Source of the DNA: Devosia psychrophila
Lineage (GTDB): Bacteria > Pseudomonadota > Alphaproteobacteria > Rhizobiales > Devosiaceae
Reading direction: 5' to 3'
Length of the DNA: 55,205 nucleotides
NCBI RefSeq assembly: GCF_000971275.1
Contig: NZ_LAPV01000122.1
Location: forward strand, 1-55,205
In this document: one piece after another, positions 44,518 through 52,876 of the stretch
Position numbering within the stretch: position 1 is the stretch's first letter
Layout: every line of letters starts with the position of its first letter
Notes under the pieces: model-generated
Database searches by the model: none
Told to the model about the DNA's origin: nothing
Seen by the model: the letters and a program-made list of their open reading frames with translations, nothing else
Position numbers and translations under genes: made by a program

Positions 44518-45621
44518 GTGGCGGATCAGGATCAGGGCACACGCGTGGCGCTCAAGCTCGACATCGTGGTCATCGGCGCTGGACAAGCCGGGCTGAGCGC
44601 GGCCTATCACCTCAAGCAATTGGGTCTGCAGCCGGGCCGTGATTTTATCGTGCTCGACCGGGCGCCCCAGGCGGGCGGCGCCTGGCAATATCGCTGGCCG
44701 TCGCTGACGCTCTCCACCGTCAACCGGGTGCACGACCTGCCGGGCATGAGCTTTGCCAAGATTGCCGGGGGCGACGACACGGTCAAGGCCTCGGTCGCGG
44801 TGCCGCATTATTTTGCTGCCTATGAGGGCCATTTCGGGCTGCAGGTGCTGCGACCGGCCACGGTCGGCGTGGTTTGCGAGCGCGGCGAGCGGCTGCGCGT
44901 CGAAGCTGACCGCGGCCTGTTTTCGGCGCGCGGCATTATCAACGCCACCGGCACCTGGGAGAAACCGTTCATCCCTGATTATCCGGGACGCGAGAGTTTC
45001 GCGGGCCGACAGTTGCACACCCACGATTTTTACCGCGCCGAAGACTTTGTCGGCCAGCATGTGCTGATTGTCGGTGGCGGTATTTCGGCGATCCAGCTGC
45101 TCGACCAGATTTCGCTGGTCACACGAACAAGCTGGGTGACCCGCGCGCCGCCGTGCTTTCGCGAAGGCCCGTTCGATCAGGATGCGGGTCGCGAGGCGGT
45201 GAAGCTGGTGGAGGACCGCGTGCGCGCCGGTCTACCGCCCAACTCGGTGGTGTCGGTGACGGGGCTGCCGCTCAGCCCGGCGATTATTGCCATGCGCGAT
45301 CGCGGCGTGCTTGAGCGGCAGGAGATGTTCAGCGAGATCACCCCGACCGGCGTGCGCTGGGCTGATAGGCACTCGCTGGATGTCGATGTGATCCTGTGGT
45401 GCACCGGTTTCCGCTCGGCACTCGATCATCTGGCGCCGCTGCAACTGCGCGAAGAATCCGGCGGCATCACCATGACCGGCCGGCTGGCAACGCAAGTGGC
45501 GCGCGACCCACGGGTGCATCTGGTGGGCTATGGACCCTCGGCGTCCACTGTTGGGGCAAATCGCGCCGGTGGCGCGGCGGCACGGGAGCTGACGCAATTT
45601 CTGGGCGCGGTGGACGACTAG
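44518..45621 (+). CDS. FAD/NAD(P)-dependent oxidoreductase (flavin monooxygenase-like)
   Basis: This 367-residue enzyme has an FAD-binding V-I-G-A-G-Q-A-G-L-S-A-A near residue 16, a second nucleotide site I-V-G-G-G-I-S-A-I-Q, and N-A-T-G-T-W-E-K-P-F-I-P between them, as in class B flavin monooxygenases and CzcO/TrxB-like proteins. The start is uncertain: GTG at 44518 with GGGGG upstream is chosen, and GTG at 44545 is possible. The open frame from 44431 has no support before that. The substrate is unknown. It diverges from the DUF2188 gene. Confidence 0.85.
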   Translation: MADQDQGTRVALKLDIVVIGAGQAGLSAAYHLKQLGLQPGRDFIVLDRAPQAGGAWQYRWPSLTLSTVNRVHDLPGMSFAKIAGGDDTVKASVAVPHYFAAYEGHFGLQVLRPATVGVVCERGERLRVEADRGLFSARGIINATGTWEKPFIPDYPGRESFAGRQLHTHDFYRAEDFVGQHVLIVGGGISAIQLLDQISLVTRTSWVTRAPPCFREGPFDQDAGREAVKLVEDRVRAGLPPNSVVSVTGLPLSPAIIAMRDRGVLERQEMFSEITPTGVRWADRHSLDVDVILWCTGFRSALDHLAPLQLREESGGITMTGRLATQVARDPRVHLVGYGPSASTVGANRAGGAAARELTQFLGAVDD

Positions 45622-45755
45622 GAGTCCGATATTTGATTTGTCAAGTCGTGAATCTTGCCGCGACATGCTGTCGCTCCAGATGTTATCCATGACAAGCCGC
45701 ATGGCTTATGAAGCCTTGTGCAGGCCGGAACTCCGGCTTCTATGGGAACCTGTTG

Positions 45756-46613
45756 ATGCACAAATTTGCGAAAGTGCTTGTCCTGACCGCAGCCGCCATT
45801 CATCTGGCGGCCGCCCCGATCGCCTACTCGACACAGTCATACGCCCTTGCCGGCGATGTTATGCTACCCGCCCCCTATATCTCCCGCGCGCTCGGTGCCG
45901 TACTGCTCCCGATCGATGACACCGTACGGTCGATATTTGCTCTTGCTGCGGCCGATACCGGTGTTCTGGTCATTGCGACCGAGCCCGGCGGCGTGGCCGA
46001 TAGCCAGGGCATACTGCCCGGTGATGTCATCTCCAGGGTCCGCGGCCACGCCATCGTCAGTCCAATCGATCTGGACGAGGTGGTGTATTACTGGATCCTA
46101 CAGAACGATTTTGATTTCGGCTTCGACTACTATCGCGATGGCGTGCTGGCCGCGACGCTGTTCACCATCACGCTGGATCTTTACGAGAGCAGTTTTGATA
46201 TGGCGAGCGTCTCCAGTTGGAGCTCTTGGACCACTGAAACCAGCTTCTCCTATGAGGAATTTTACGAGGAGTATTCGGTCGAGATGACCGAGAACTATGA
46301 AAGCTCGGAATCCATCATCGAGGAAACCGTCAGCAGCGAAGAATATGCCGCCGAACTCACCAGCGAAGCAGCCGAGGAGGATTCCGAAGGTGCTGACAGC
46401 GACGGTGATGGCATCGACGATGCAGAAGACACCGACGATGATGGTGACGGCATCGACGACGCCGACGATAACGACAGCGACAATGATGGCATGGACGATG
46501 CCGAAGATACCGACGACGATGGTGACGGCTTCGATGACGCAGATGACACCGATGACGATGGCGATGGCATCGATGACGCGGACGACTCCGACGATGGCGG
46601 CGACGACGAGTAA
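45756..46613 (+). CDS. Secreted PDZ protein with acidic TSP3-like calcium-binding repeats
   Basis: This 285-residue protein has a signal peptide at 1-24 and a PDZ-like region at about 65-140 (E-P-G-G-V-A-D-S-Q-G-I-L-P-G-D-V-I-S). A Ser/Glu/Tyr-rich linker at 145-210 (S-S-W-S-S-W-T-T-E-T-S) follows. Five tandem 13-residue units, residues 214-278, of the form D-x-D-x-D-G-x-D-D-A-x-D-x resemble thrombospondin type 3 calcium-binding repeats. There is no protease domain. Low complexity precludes a confident family. It is possibly an envelope or surface protein that senses or buffers Ca2+. Confidence 0.8.
   Translation: MHKFAKVLVLTAAAIHLAAAPIAYSTQSYALAGDVMLPAPYISRALGAVLLPIDDTVRSIFALAAADTGVLVIATEPGGVADSQGILPGDVISRVRGHAIVSPIDLDEVVYYWILQNDFDFGFDYYRDGVLAATLFTITLDLYESSFDMASVSSWSSWTTETSFSYEEFYEEYSVEMTENYESSESIIEETVSSEEYAAELTSEAAEEDSEGADSDGDGIDDAEDTDDDGDGIDDADDNDSDNDGMDDAEDTDDDGDGFDDADDTDDDGDGIDDADDSDDGGDDE
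46395..46589 (+). repeat. Five 39-bp tandem repeats coding acidic units
   Basis: Each unit encodes 13 residues, e.g. D-D-D-G-D-G-I-D-D-A-D-D-T. Units 2, 4 and 5 are nearly identical in protein and highly similar in DNA, so copy number could change by slippage or unequal recombination. Confidence 0.88.
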
Positions 46614-46697
46614 TCGGCTTTGCGCATCAAAGTGCTTTGACTAAGCTATCGGGGCGGGTGCAAGCCTGCCCCATTTGTTTGAACGGCGGCCTATTCG

Positions 46698-47627
46698 ATG
46701 AAAACCTACCAAATGCCCCATAGCGGGCGCAGCGTCTCCAGCGTCGTGCTCGGCCTGATGCGCATTCCAAAGATGAGCGACGGCGAAATCCAGGCGCTGT
46801 ACGGCGCGGCCCGCGATGCCGGGATCGATGTGTTCGACCATGCCGATATCTATGGCGGCGAGCGTCATCTGTGCGAGAAGCGCTTTGGCGATGCGATCAA
46901 GCTCGATGCGGCCGAACGCGACGCGATTTTCATCCAGTCCAAAGTCGGCATTCGCAACGGCTTCTTCGATTTTTCCAAGGAGCACATTCTCAAGACCGTC
47001 GACGAATCGCTGGCGGCGCTGAAGACCGATTATCTCGACCTGCTGCTGCTGCACCGTCCCGATACGCTGGTCGAGCCGGAAGAGGTCGCCGAGGCGTTCG
47101 AGCAACTGGTCGCGGCTGGAAAAGTGCGCAGTTTCGGCGTGTCCAACCACACGCCGGGACAGATCGAGGTGCTCAAGACCGCGGTCAAGCTACCCCTGGT
47201 CGCCAATCAGGTGCAGCTCTCCATCACCCATGCGCCGCTGATTGCGCAGGGCGTTGCCGCCAATATGGCCGGACTCGACCAGTCGATCTCGCGCGACAAT
47301 GGGCTGCTGGATTATTCGCGCCTCAACAACATGCTGCTGCAGGCCTGGTCGCCGTTCCAGAAGGGCTTCTTCGATGGCGTCTTCCTCGGCGATCGCGAGA
47401 ATTTCGCCGCGCTGAATGACGCCATCGATGCGCTGGCCAAGCAATATGGCGTCACCCCGACCGGCATCGCCGTGGCCTGGATCACCCGCCACCCCGCCAA
47501 TATCCAGGTCGTGCTCGGCACCACCAACCCGACCCGCGTTAAGGATTCGGCGGCCGGCTCGGCCGTACCGCTGACCCGCGAGGAATGGTACCGCCTGTTC
47601 ACCGCAGCCGGGCACACGCTGCCGTAG
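46698..47627 (+). CDS. Aldo/keto reductase (YdhF-like)
   Basis: This 309-residue NADPH-dependent AKR has the catalytic tetrad D47 and Y52 (F-D-H-A-D-I-Y-G-G), K82 (Q-S-K-V-G) and H119 (L-L-L-L-H-R-P-D). S-F-G-V-S-N-H-T-P and the C-terminal V-V-L-G-T-T-N-P-T-R cofactor motif are typical of the YdhF-like oxidoreductases. It is a single gene followed by a bidirectional terminator. The physiological carbonyl substrate is not predictable. Confidence 0.93.
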   Translation: MKTYQMPHSGRSVSSVVLGLMRIPKMSDGEIQALYGAARDAGIDVFDHADIYGGERHLCEKRFGDAIKLDAAERDAIFIQSKVGIRNGFFDFSKEHILKTVDESLAALKTDYLDLLLLHRPDTLVEPEEVAEAFEQLVAAGKVRSFGVSNHTPGQIEVLKTAVKLPLVANQVQLSITHAPLIAQGVAANMAGLDQSISRDNGLLDYSRLNNMLLQAWSPFQKGFFDGVFLGDRENFAALNDAIDALAKQYGVTPTGIAVAWITRHPANIQVVLGTTNPTRVKDSAAGSAVPLTREEWYRLFTAAGHTLP

Positions 47628-47638
47628 CAGAAAAAGAA

Positions 47639-47666
47639 AAAAGGCCAGACTTGCGTCTGGCCTTTT
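47639..47666. terminator. Bidirectional rho-independent terminator
   Basis: AAAAGGCCAGAC, loop TTGC, GTCTGGCCTTTT: a perfect 12-bp stem with A/T runs on both sides, between the convergent aldo/keto reductase and fabV genes. Confidence 0.94.
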
Positions 47667-47680
47667 GATTTTCGGGCCGA

Positions 47681-48850
47681 TCAGCCGACGGCGCGGGGAT
47701 CGACGTCGGCGCTATAGTCGACGCCGCCGAGGCCGAAGCCGAACAGGCGGAGGAATTCTTCGCGATATTTCGGCAGGTCGGCCAGTTCGGCCAATGTTTC
47801 GGTGGTGAGCGCAGCCCAGCGCTTGGTTAGTTCGGCCTGCATGGTCTCGGACAGTTCCCAGTCGTCGACGCGAATGCGGCTTTCCTCGTCCACCAAGAGC
47901 TCGCCCGCAAGCTTGTGGCGGAACAGGCGGTCGATCTGCTGGATCGGACCTTCGCCCAGGCCCATTTCGTCTTCGACCTTGATCAGCAGGGTGCCATACA
48001 GCGGCACCACCGGAATGGCGGAGCTGGCCTGGGTTACCACCGCCTTGAGGGCAACGACGTGGGCTGCATGTGCCCCGTGCTGGCCGCGAATGACAGCGGC
48101 GGCGCGATCGAGATCGCCCTTGGCCTTGCCCAGCGTGCCCTTGTGATAGATCGGCCAGGTCAGTTTGCTGCCGAGATAGGTGTAGTTGAGCGACTGGAAA
48201 CCGTCAGCCAGCACACCGGCTTCGGCCAGCGCGGCGATCCACAGCTCCCAGTCCTCGCCCCCCATGACCTTGACGGTCGCCGCAGCTTCTTCCTCGGTGG
48301 CGGGCTCGACCGAAATTTCGGAAACTTCGCCGGTGCCGGTGTTGAGCGTTTTGGAGGTGACCGCAGCGCCATAGGGCTTGATGGCCGAGCGATAGCTGAC
48401 ACCGTCCTTGGGATCGGTACGCACCGGTGAGGCCACCGAATAGACGATCAGGTCGACCTGACCGAGACTCTGGCGGATCGCCTCAATGGCTTCGGCCTTG
48501 ACCGCGTCGGAAAAAGCGTCCCCCTCGATCGTCACGGCCACCCGGCCAGCGGCCTTGGCGCGGATCTCGAAAGCACGGTTATTGTACCAGCCGGCACTTG
48601 CCGTCTTGCCTTCAGCGGGCGGTCGCTCGAACGACACGCCGACCGTATCGGCATCGCTGCCGAAGGTCGTGACGATGCGCGAGGCGAGGCCATAACCGGT
48701 CGAGCAGCCGAGCACCAGCACGCGCTTGCGCGATGATTCGATGAGACCCTTGACCACCACGTGATCGATCTGGCGCTGCACATTGGTGGCGCATCCGATC
48801 GGGTGGGCGGTGGTGCAGATGAAACCACGGATTTTCGGTTCAATAATCAC
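47681..48850 (-). CDS. fabV: Enoyl-ACP reductase FabV
   Basis: This 389-residue, NADH-dependent, triclosan-insensitive enoyl-ACP reductase performs the last step of each fatty-acid elongation cycle. The FabV-specific Y-(x8)-K active site is Tyr235 and Lys244 (W-P-I-Y-H-K-G-T-L-G-K-A-K). The NADH loop is L-G-C-S-T-G-Y-G-L-A. The start is GTG at 48850 (I-I-E-P-K-I-R-G-F-I-C-T-T), with GGAG seven bases upstream; the frame to 48901 lacks a ribosome site. FabV often coexists with FabI, which is not in this window. Confidence 0.95.
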   Translation of the reverse strand: MIIEPKIRGFICTTAHPIGCATNVQRQIDHVVVKGLIESSRKRVLVLGCSTGYGLASRIVTTFGSDADTVGVSFERPPAEGKTASAGWYNNRAFEIRAKAAGRVAVTIEGDAFSDAVKAEAIEAIRQSLGQVDLIVYSVASPVRTDPKDGVSYRSAIKPYGAAVTSKTLNTGTGEVSEISVEPATEEEAAATVKVMGGEDWELWIAALAEAGVLADGFQSLNYTYLGSKLTWPIYHKGTLGKAKGDLDRAAAVIRGQHGAHAAHVVALKAVVTQASSAIPVVPLYGTLLIKVEDEMGLGEGPIQQIDRLFRHKLAGELLVDEESRIRVDDWELSETMQAELTKRWAALTTETLAELADLPKYREEFLRLFGFGLGGVDYSADVDPRAVG

Positions 48851-49016
48851 AAGGCAACTCCACACTGGTTTATTGCCGGCAGCGCGCCGGGCTTTTAACA
48901 TAGCGGATTTCTAATGCGATGCGGATCAGAGCACCAGTGTCGCAGCAAAGCAAATTGCATGCGGCGGGCGTTTTAAGGCCATCAGGCGGCCTTGTTGTCA
49001 TGATCGGTAAAAAACG

Positions 49017-49044
49017 AAAGGCCGAACCCGAAGGTCCGGCCTTT
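49017..49044 (-). terminator. Terminator downstream of tRNA-Gly
   Basis: AAAGGCCG/CGGCCTTT stem, with inner ACC/GGT pairing and a CGAA loop. On the minus strand it is followed by CGTTTTTT. It is placed 28 bp past the tRNA 3' end. Confidence 0.88.
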
Positions 49045-49071
49045 TGATCGTTTCTTCCTGGGTAGGAAGAT

Positions 49072-49146
49072 TGGAGCGGGCGAAGGGATTCGAACCCTCG
49101 ACCCTAACCTTGGCAAGGTTATGCTCTACCCCTGAGCTACACCCGC
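49072..49146 (-). tRNA. tRNA-Gly (GCC anticodon)
   Basis: The minus strand reads GCGGGTGTAGCTCAGGGGTA at the 5' end. The anticodon loop is CTTGCCAAG (anticodon GCC), the T arm GGGTTCGAATCCC, the 3' acceptor half CGCCCGC, discriminator T and an encoded CCA. The seven-pair acceptor stem has one G-U pair. Length is 75 nt with CCA. Confidence 0.97.
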
Positions 49147-49351
49147 GCTCCGTTTGTTGCCGGGACAGTCTTGTTGTCTGGCGACGAGGCGCTATATGCC
49201 CAATCGAAACCCCGATTGCAACCCACAATTTGACCAGACCGTCATCTTCGTGCCGCGTTGTGGATAGAGGGGCTTGTCACACCACCATTTGCGGGCGCAA
49301 GAAGGTCCGCAAATTTCCCAGTTTGCCTCGCTGAAGGGTCCAGTTTTCCTC

Positions 49352-50302
49352 ATGTCCACTCCGTTCAAAGGCGTTGCCGCAGCCCCCCAGTCCAGCGTTC
49401 CTGTCGGCGCGCTGATCAAGGATTCCACCGACGCGGCATTCAAGACCGACGTCATCGATGCGTCCCTTGATACCCCGGTGCTTGTCGATTTTTGGGCGCC
49501 CTGGTGCGGTCCGTGCCGTGCACTGACCCCGGCGCTCGAAAAAGTCGTCAATGAAAAGGCCGGCGCAATCCGGCTGATCAAGATCAATATCGACGAAAAT
49601 CCGCAGATTGCCGGCCAGCTCGGCATCCAGTCGATTCCGGCGGTGTTCGCTTTTTCGGGCGGTCGCCCGGTCGACGGCTTCATGGGCGCCATGCCCGAGG
49701 GCGAAGTGCGCCGCTTCGCCGACAAGGTGATTGCCGCCGGGCCGGTGGCTGCGCCCGCCGAACTCTCGATAGAAGACAAGATCGCCGAGGCCGTAACTGC
49801 CGCCGAGGCTGCGCTGGCGGCTGGCGACCTCGGCCAGGCCGCGCAGATCTTCGGCATGGTGATCCAGCAGCAGCCGGATCACGCCGTTTCCCTGATCGGC
49901 CTCGCCAAGGTTTATCTGGCTGCCGGTGAAGCCGATCAGGCCCAATCGACGCTGGATATGGTGCCGGAGGCCGAGCGCAAGGGCGATGCCTATACGACCG
50001 TCGCCAATTCGATCCGCCTGCTCGCCGAGGCCGCCAATCTCAGCGAAACCACAGCGCTCGAAGCGGCGGTGGCCGCTGATCCAGATGACCACCAGGCGCG
50101 TTATGATCTTGCGCTGGCTTTCAATGCCGAGGGCAAGAAGGTCGAGGCCGCCGAGGCGTTGATCGCCGTGTTCAAGCGCGACCGTACCTGGAACGACGAC
50201 GGCGCACGCAAGAAGCTGCTGGAATTTTTCGATGCCTGGGGTCCGCGAGACCCGGCGACCAACAAGGGCCGGCGCATGCTCTCGGCGGCTCTGTTCTCGT
50301 AG
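49352..50302 (+). CDS. cnoX: CnoX-type chaperedoxin (thioredoxin-TPR protein)
   Basis: This 316-residue protein has an N-terminal thioredoxin domain (about 25-130) with active site W51-C-G-P-C55 and a C-terminal helical TPR-like region (about 150-316, Q-Q-Q-P-D-H-A-V-S-L-I-G-L-A-K-V-Y-L-A-A-G-E repeats written in pieces). This architecture is YbbN/CnoX, which protects proteins from oxidation and hands them to GroEL or DnaK. Unlike the E. coli protein it keeps both cysteines, as in Caulobacter CnoX. It is first in a cluster with lonN and Trm112. Confidence 0.92.
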   Translation: MSTPFKGVAAAPQSSVPVGALIKDSTDAAFKTDVIDASLDTPVLVDFWAPWCGPCRALTPALEKVVNEKAGAIRLIKINIDENPQIAGQLGIQSIPAVFAFSGGRPVDGFMGAMPEGEVRRFADKVIAAGPVAAPAELSIEDKIAEAVTAAEAALAAGDLGQAAQIFGMVIQQQPDHAVSLIGLAKVYLAAGEADQAQSTLDMVPEAERKGDAYTTVANSIRLLAEAANLSETTALEAAVAADPDDHQARYDLALAFNAEGKKVEAAEALIAVFKRDRTWNDDGARKKLLEFFDAWGPRDPATNKGRRMLSAALFS

Positions 50303-50329
50303 GAACACACGACAAGCGAAGGCGACAAA

Positions 50330-50998
50330 ATGCCAAAACGTCCCGCCAGCCCGGCCGACCTGCCCAAGTCCGTCCCGATCTTCCCGCTGTCGGGCGCCTT
50401 GTTGCTGCCTTTCTCGCATCGCCCGCTCAACGTATTCGAGCCGCGCTATATCGAGATGGTCGATGCGGCGTTGCGGAGCGACCGCATGATCGGGCTGATC
50501 CAACCCGAGGATACCAGCGAGGAAAGCCCCAAGGGCCGCAGCCCGCTGCAGACGGTGGGTTGTCTGGGGCGGATTACGCATTTCGAGGAAAGCGGCGAAG
50601 GCCGCTATTTTATTATCCTCGAAGGGGTGACCCGCTTCCGGCTGGCGCATGAACTGACGGTGATGACACCCTATCGCCAGGGCGTCATTGCCGGCGAGGA
50701 TTATGCCAGCGATTTCACCCGCGACTTCGGCGAGGACACGGTGGACCGCGAGCGCTTCGTCCGCATGATGCGCGACTATGCCGAATTTGCCAGTATCGAG
50801 CTTAACTGGGACGAGATCGAGCGCACCGGCACCGCGGACCTGGTCAATTTTTGCTGCATGGTCGGCCCCTATGGCCCAGCCGAAAAGCAGGTGCTGCTCG
50901 AGGCGCTAACCCTGGAGCAACGCGCCGAAACGCTGATCGCTATGACCGAATATGAAATCGCGCGCGGCGCCGCCGGCAGCCCTTCGCCGCTGAACTAG
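50330..50998 (+). CDS. LON N-terminal-domain peptidase-like protein
   Basis: This 222-residue protein carries only the Lon substrate-binding (LAN/PUA-like) domain: V-P-I-F-P-L-S-G-A-L-L-L-P near residue 15, L-N-V-F-E-P-R-Y-I-E-M-V, and G-C-L-G-R-I-T-H-F-E-E-S-G-E-G-R-Y. The AAA+ and Ser-Lys protease parts are absent, so it is not itself a protease (COG2802). It may bind unfolded protein, fitting its position 27 bp after cnoX. Confidence 0.9.
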   Translation: MPKRPASPADLPKSVPIFPLSGALLLPFSHRPLNVFEPRYIEMVDAALRSDRMIGLIQPEDTSEESPKGRSPLQTVGCLGRITHFEESGEGRYFIILEGVTRFRLAHELTVMTPYRQGVIAGEDYASDFTRDFGEDTVDRERFVRMMRDYAEFASIELNWDEIERTGTADLVNFCCMVGPYGPAEKQVLLEALTLEQRAETLIAMTEYEIARGAAGSPSPLN

Positions 50999-51000
50999 GC

Positions 51001-51237
51001 ATGGTCGCCACCCCGTCGATCAATCCGCGCCATGTCATCGACGTGAAGTCGCTCGAAATGCTGGTCTGCCCGCTGACCAAGACGCGGCTGACGCTATCGG
51101 CAGACAAGACCGAACTGATCTCGGTTGCCGCGCGCCTGGCTTTTCCGATTTTGAAGGGCGTGCCCTTGCTCAGCCTGGATGAGGCGCGAAATGTCGATCC
51201 GGAGGAGATCAGGCGGCTCCCGGAGTTGAAGGGGTAG
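51001..51237 (+). CDS. Trm112-family protein
   Basis: This 78-residue small protein of the Trm112/UPF0434 family has the core L-E-M-L-V-C-P-L-T-K and F-P-I-L-K-G-V-P-L-L. Only one Cys is present, so the full zinc site of eukaryotic Trm112 is missing, as in many bacterial homologues. It likely activates or stabilises methyltransferases (inference from the family). It starts 2 bp after the LON-domain gene stop. Confidence 0.9.
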   Translation: MVATPSINPRHVIDVKSLEMLVCPLTKTRLTLSADKTELISVAARLAFPILKGVPLLSLDEARNVDPEEIRRLPELKG

Positions 51238-51267
51238 GGGTCCCTTCCACTCATCCGAGCTAAACAA

Positions 51268-51369
51268 CCCCCACCCTTGATCCCTCCCCACAGGTGGGAG
51301 GGAGACGATGAACACGGCCTTCAGGTCTGGCGCCTCCCTCCCCTGAATGGGGAGGAATTGAGGGTGGGG
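51268..51369. repeat. 102-bp MITE-like repeat, family B, complete copy
   Basis: The terminal inverted repeats are 22 bp with 19 identical positions (CCCCACCCTTGATCCCTCCC ... GGGAGGAATTGAGGGTGGGG). The centre reads GAGACGATGAACAC and TCTGGCGCCTCCCTCCCCTG. It lies between the convergent Trm112 and UbiH genes. The copy at 54891 is nearly identical up to an abrupt break. Confidence 0.88.
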
Positions 51370-51387
51370 TGATGGGAGCCCCAATGC

Positions 51388-52611
51388 CTAAATCGGCAAG
51401 CCGCTGAGTAGCTTCGGCCCCTTGCCTGAAATACCCGACGCCGTGCGGATCAGCGCCGCCTTGACCGGGCCGGCCCGATCCACCAGCCCCAGCCCGAAAT
51501 CGCGGATTGCCCGCACCGGGGCTACGTCGTTGGAAAACAGCCGGTTGAGCGTATCGGTCATTGCTGCCATGCCGGCGGTATCGAGGCGGCGCCAGGCCTG
51601 ATAGCGGCCCAGCACGTCGTCGCTGCCGTGATCGAGGCCCAGCCGGATCGCGTCGACAACCACTTCGGCCAGTGCGGCAACATCCTTGAGGCCGAGATTG
51701 AGCCCCTGGCCGGCGATCGGATGCACCACATGGGCCGCATCGCCCACCAGCGCCAGCCGCGGCGCCACGAAGTCGCGCGCGATCTGCAGGCGCAATGGAA
51801 AACCCTGCAGTTTTTCTTCCAGCGTCACGGCGCCCAGCGTCGAGCCCATCACAGCCTCGATCTCGGCGGCCAGTGTATTATCGTCCATGGCGAGGAAGCG
51901 CCGGGCGTCGTCCGTCCGCTCGGTCCAGACCAGTGACGAGCGATTGCCCGGCAGCGGCAGGCTGGCAAACGGACCCGCGGGGCGGAAGTGCTCATAGGCA
52001 ATGCCGTCATGCGGCAGTTCATGAGCGATGGTGGTGACCAGCCCGGTCTGGCGATAGTCATGGCCGGTAACGCCAATGCCCGCCATGCCGCGCAAGACCG
52101 ACTGGCCGCCATCGGCCGCAACCACCAGCGGCGCTGCGAGCACGCGGCCATCGGCCAGAGTCAGCCGGCCGGCATTGCCCTCGGTGACGAAGCCGGTGAT
52201 TGTTGCCGGAGCGATAACCTCGATCTTGCCGGCGATGGCCTCAAGCAAGGCTTGGCCGCTGATGCTATTGGGCACCATGTGGGCGAATGGCTCGCCCGGG
52301 ACTACGTCACCGTCGAAGGCCAGGAATAGCGGGCGGGAAATATCGCCTTCGCCAGAATCGGTAATCCGCATGGCACTGATCGGCTGGCTTGCCGACAGCA
52401 TGCCAGGCCAGACGCCGAGCGCATCGAACACCCGGCGCACGCCGGCGGCAATTGCCGAGGCACGGGCGTCGCGCGGCGCCGACAGTGGGCGCCGATCGAC
52501 GAGCCCGACCCTGATGCCACGTGCTGACTGCACCAGCGCAAGGGCAAGCGTCAGCCCCACCGCGCCGCCGCCAACAATCAACACGTCAAATGATTCAAGG
52601 TTGTCGTTCAT
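51388..52611 (-). CDS. UbiH/Coq6-family FAD-dependent monooxygenase
   Basis: This 407-residue aromatic hydroxylase is probably for ubiquinone ring hydroxylation. The N-terminal FAD motif is D-V-L-I-V-G-G-G-A-V-G-L-T, the central is V-A-A-D-G-G-Q-S, and the second FAD motif L-V-G-D-A-A-H-V-V-H-P-I-A-G-Q-G-L-N-L-G is the UbiH/VisC signature. Which ring carbon it hydroxylates (C1, C5 or C6) cannot be told. Single gene, convergent with the Trm112 cluster. Confidence 0.9.
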   Translation of the reverse strand: MNDNLESFDVLIVGGGAVGLTLALALVQSARGIRVGLVDRRPLSAPRDARASAIAAGVRRVFDALGVWPGMLSASQPISAMRITDSGEGDISRPLFLAFDGDVVPGEPFAHMVPNSISGQALLEAIAGKIEVIAPATITGFVTEGNAGRLTLADGRVLAAPLVVAADGGQSVLRGMAGIGVTGHDYRQTGLVTTIAHELPHDGIAYEHFRPAGPFASLPLPGNRSSLVWTERTDDARRFLAMDDNTLAAEIEAVMGSTLGAVTLEEKLQGFPLRLQIARDFVAPRLALVGDAAHVVHPIAGQGLNLGLKDVAALAEVVVDAIRLGLDHGSDDVLGRYQAWRRLDTAGMAAMTDTLNRLFSNDVAPVRAIRDFGLGLVDRAGPVKAALIRTASGISGKGPKLLSGLPI

Positions 52612-52713
52612 GCCGCGATCTCCTTGCCGGCATTTGCTCCCGCAGGGCGGCTTGACGCAAGCGCACCAAACGCCGCGGTCTGTGCCTTATTTGTGCCCAG
52701 ATCGCCCCGGATT

Positions 52714-52730
52714 TGCACAATAAATGTGCA
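52714..52730. promoter_or_regulatory. NtrC-binding site upstream of glnK
   Basis: TGCAC-N7-GTGCA, the exact arms of the NtrC dyad consensus. It is about 85 bp upstream of the sigma-54 -24 element, in the normal enhancer range. Confidence 0.87.
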
Positions 52731-52812
52731 TCAACCTGCTTCGGCGACGGCGGATTTGCTTAGGCTATTTTTAAAGCATTGAAAATGCATGAAATTTCGG
52801 CGTGTAGCCGAG

Positions 52813-52828
52813 TTGGCACGGGTCTTGA
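52813..52828 (+). promoter_or_regulatory. Sigma-54 promoter of glnK-amtB
   Basis: TTGGCACGGGTCTTGA: a perfect -24 element (TGGCACG) and a -12 element TTGA where TTGC is the consensus. Transcription would begin around 52840, 35-40 bp before glnK. Confidence 0.87.
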
Positions 52829-52876
52829 GTCTATCGGAGCATTCCAGACCAAGCGCCAAGTCGCAAAGGGGCTCAC

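Noticed and set aside
46395..46589. CRISPR-like array
   Set aside because: The 39-bp repeats are in frame, contiguous without spacers, and encode an acidic Ca2+-type motif within a gene.
48975..48992. Short AAGGCC/GGCCTT hairpin between tRNA-Gly and fabV
   Set aside because: Only six base pairs with no T-run; too weak to call beside the clear terminator at 49017.
49277..50650. 457-codon minus-strand frame opposite cnoX and the LON-domain gene
   Set aside because: Arg/Gly-rich shadow; the plus strand has the thioredoxin CGPC motif and LON domain.
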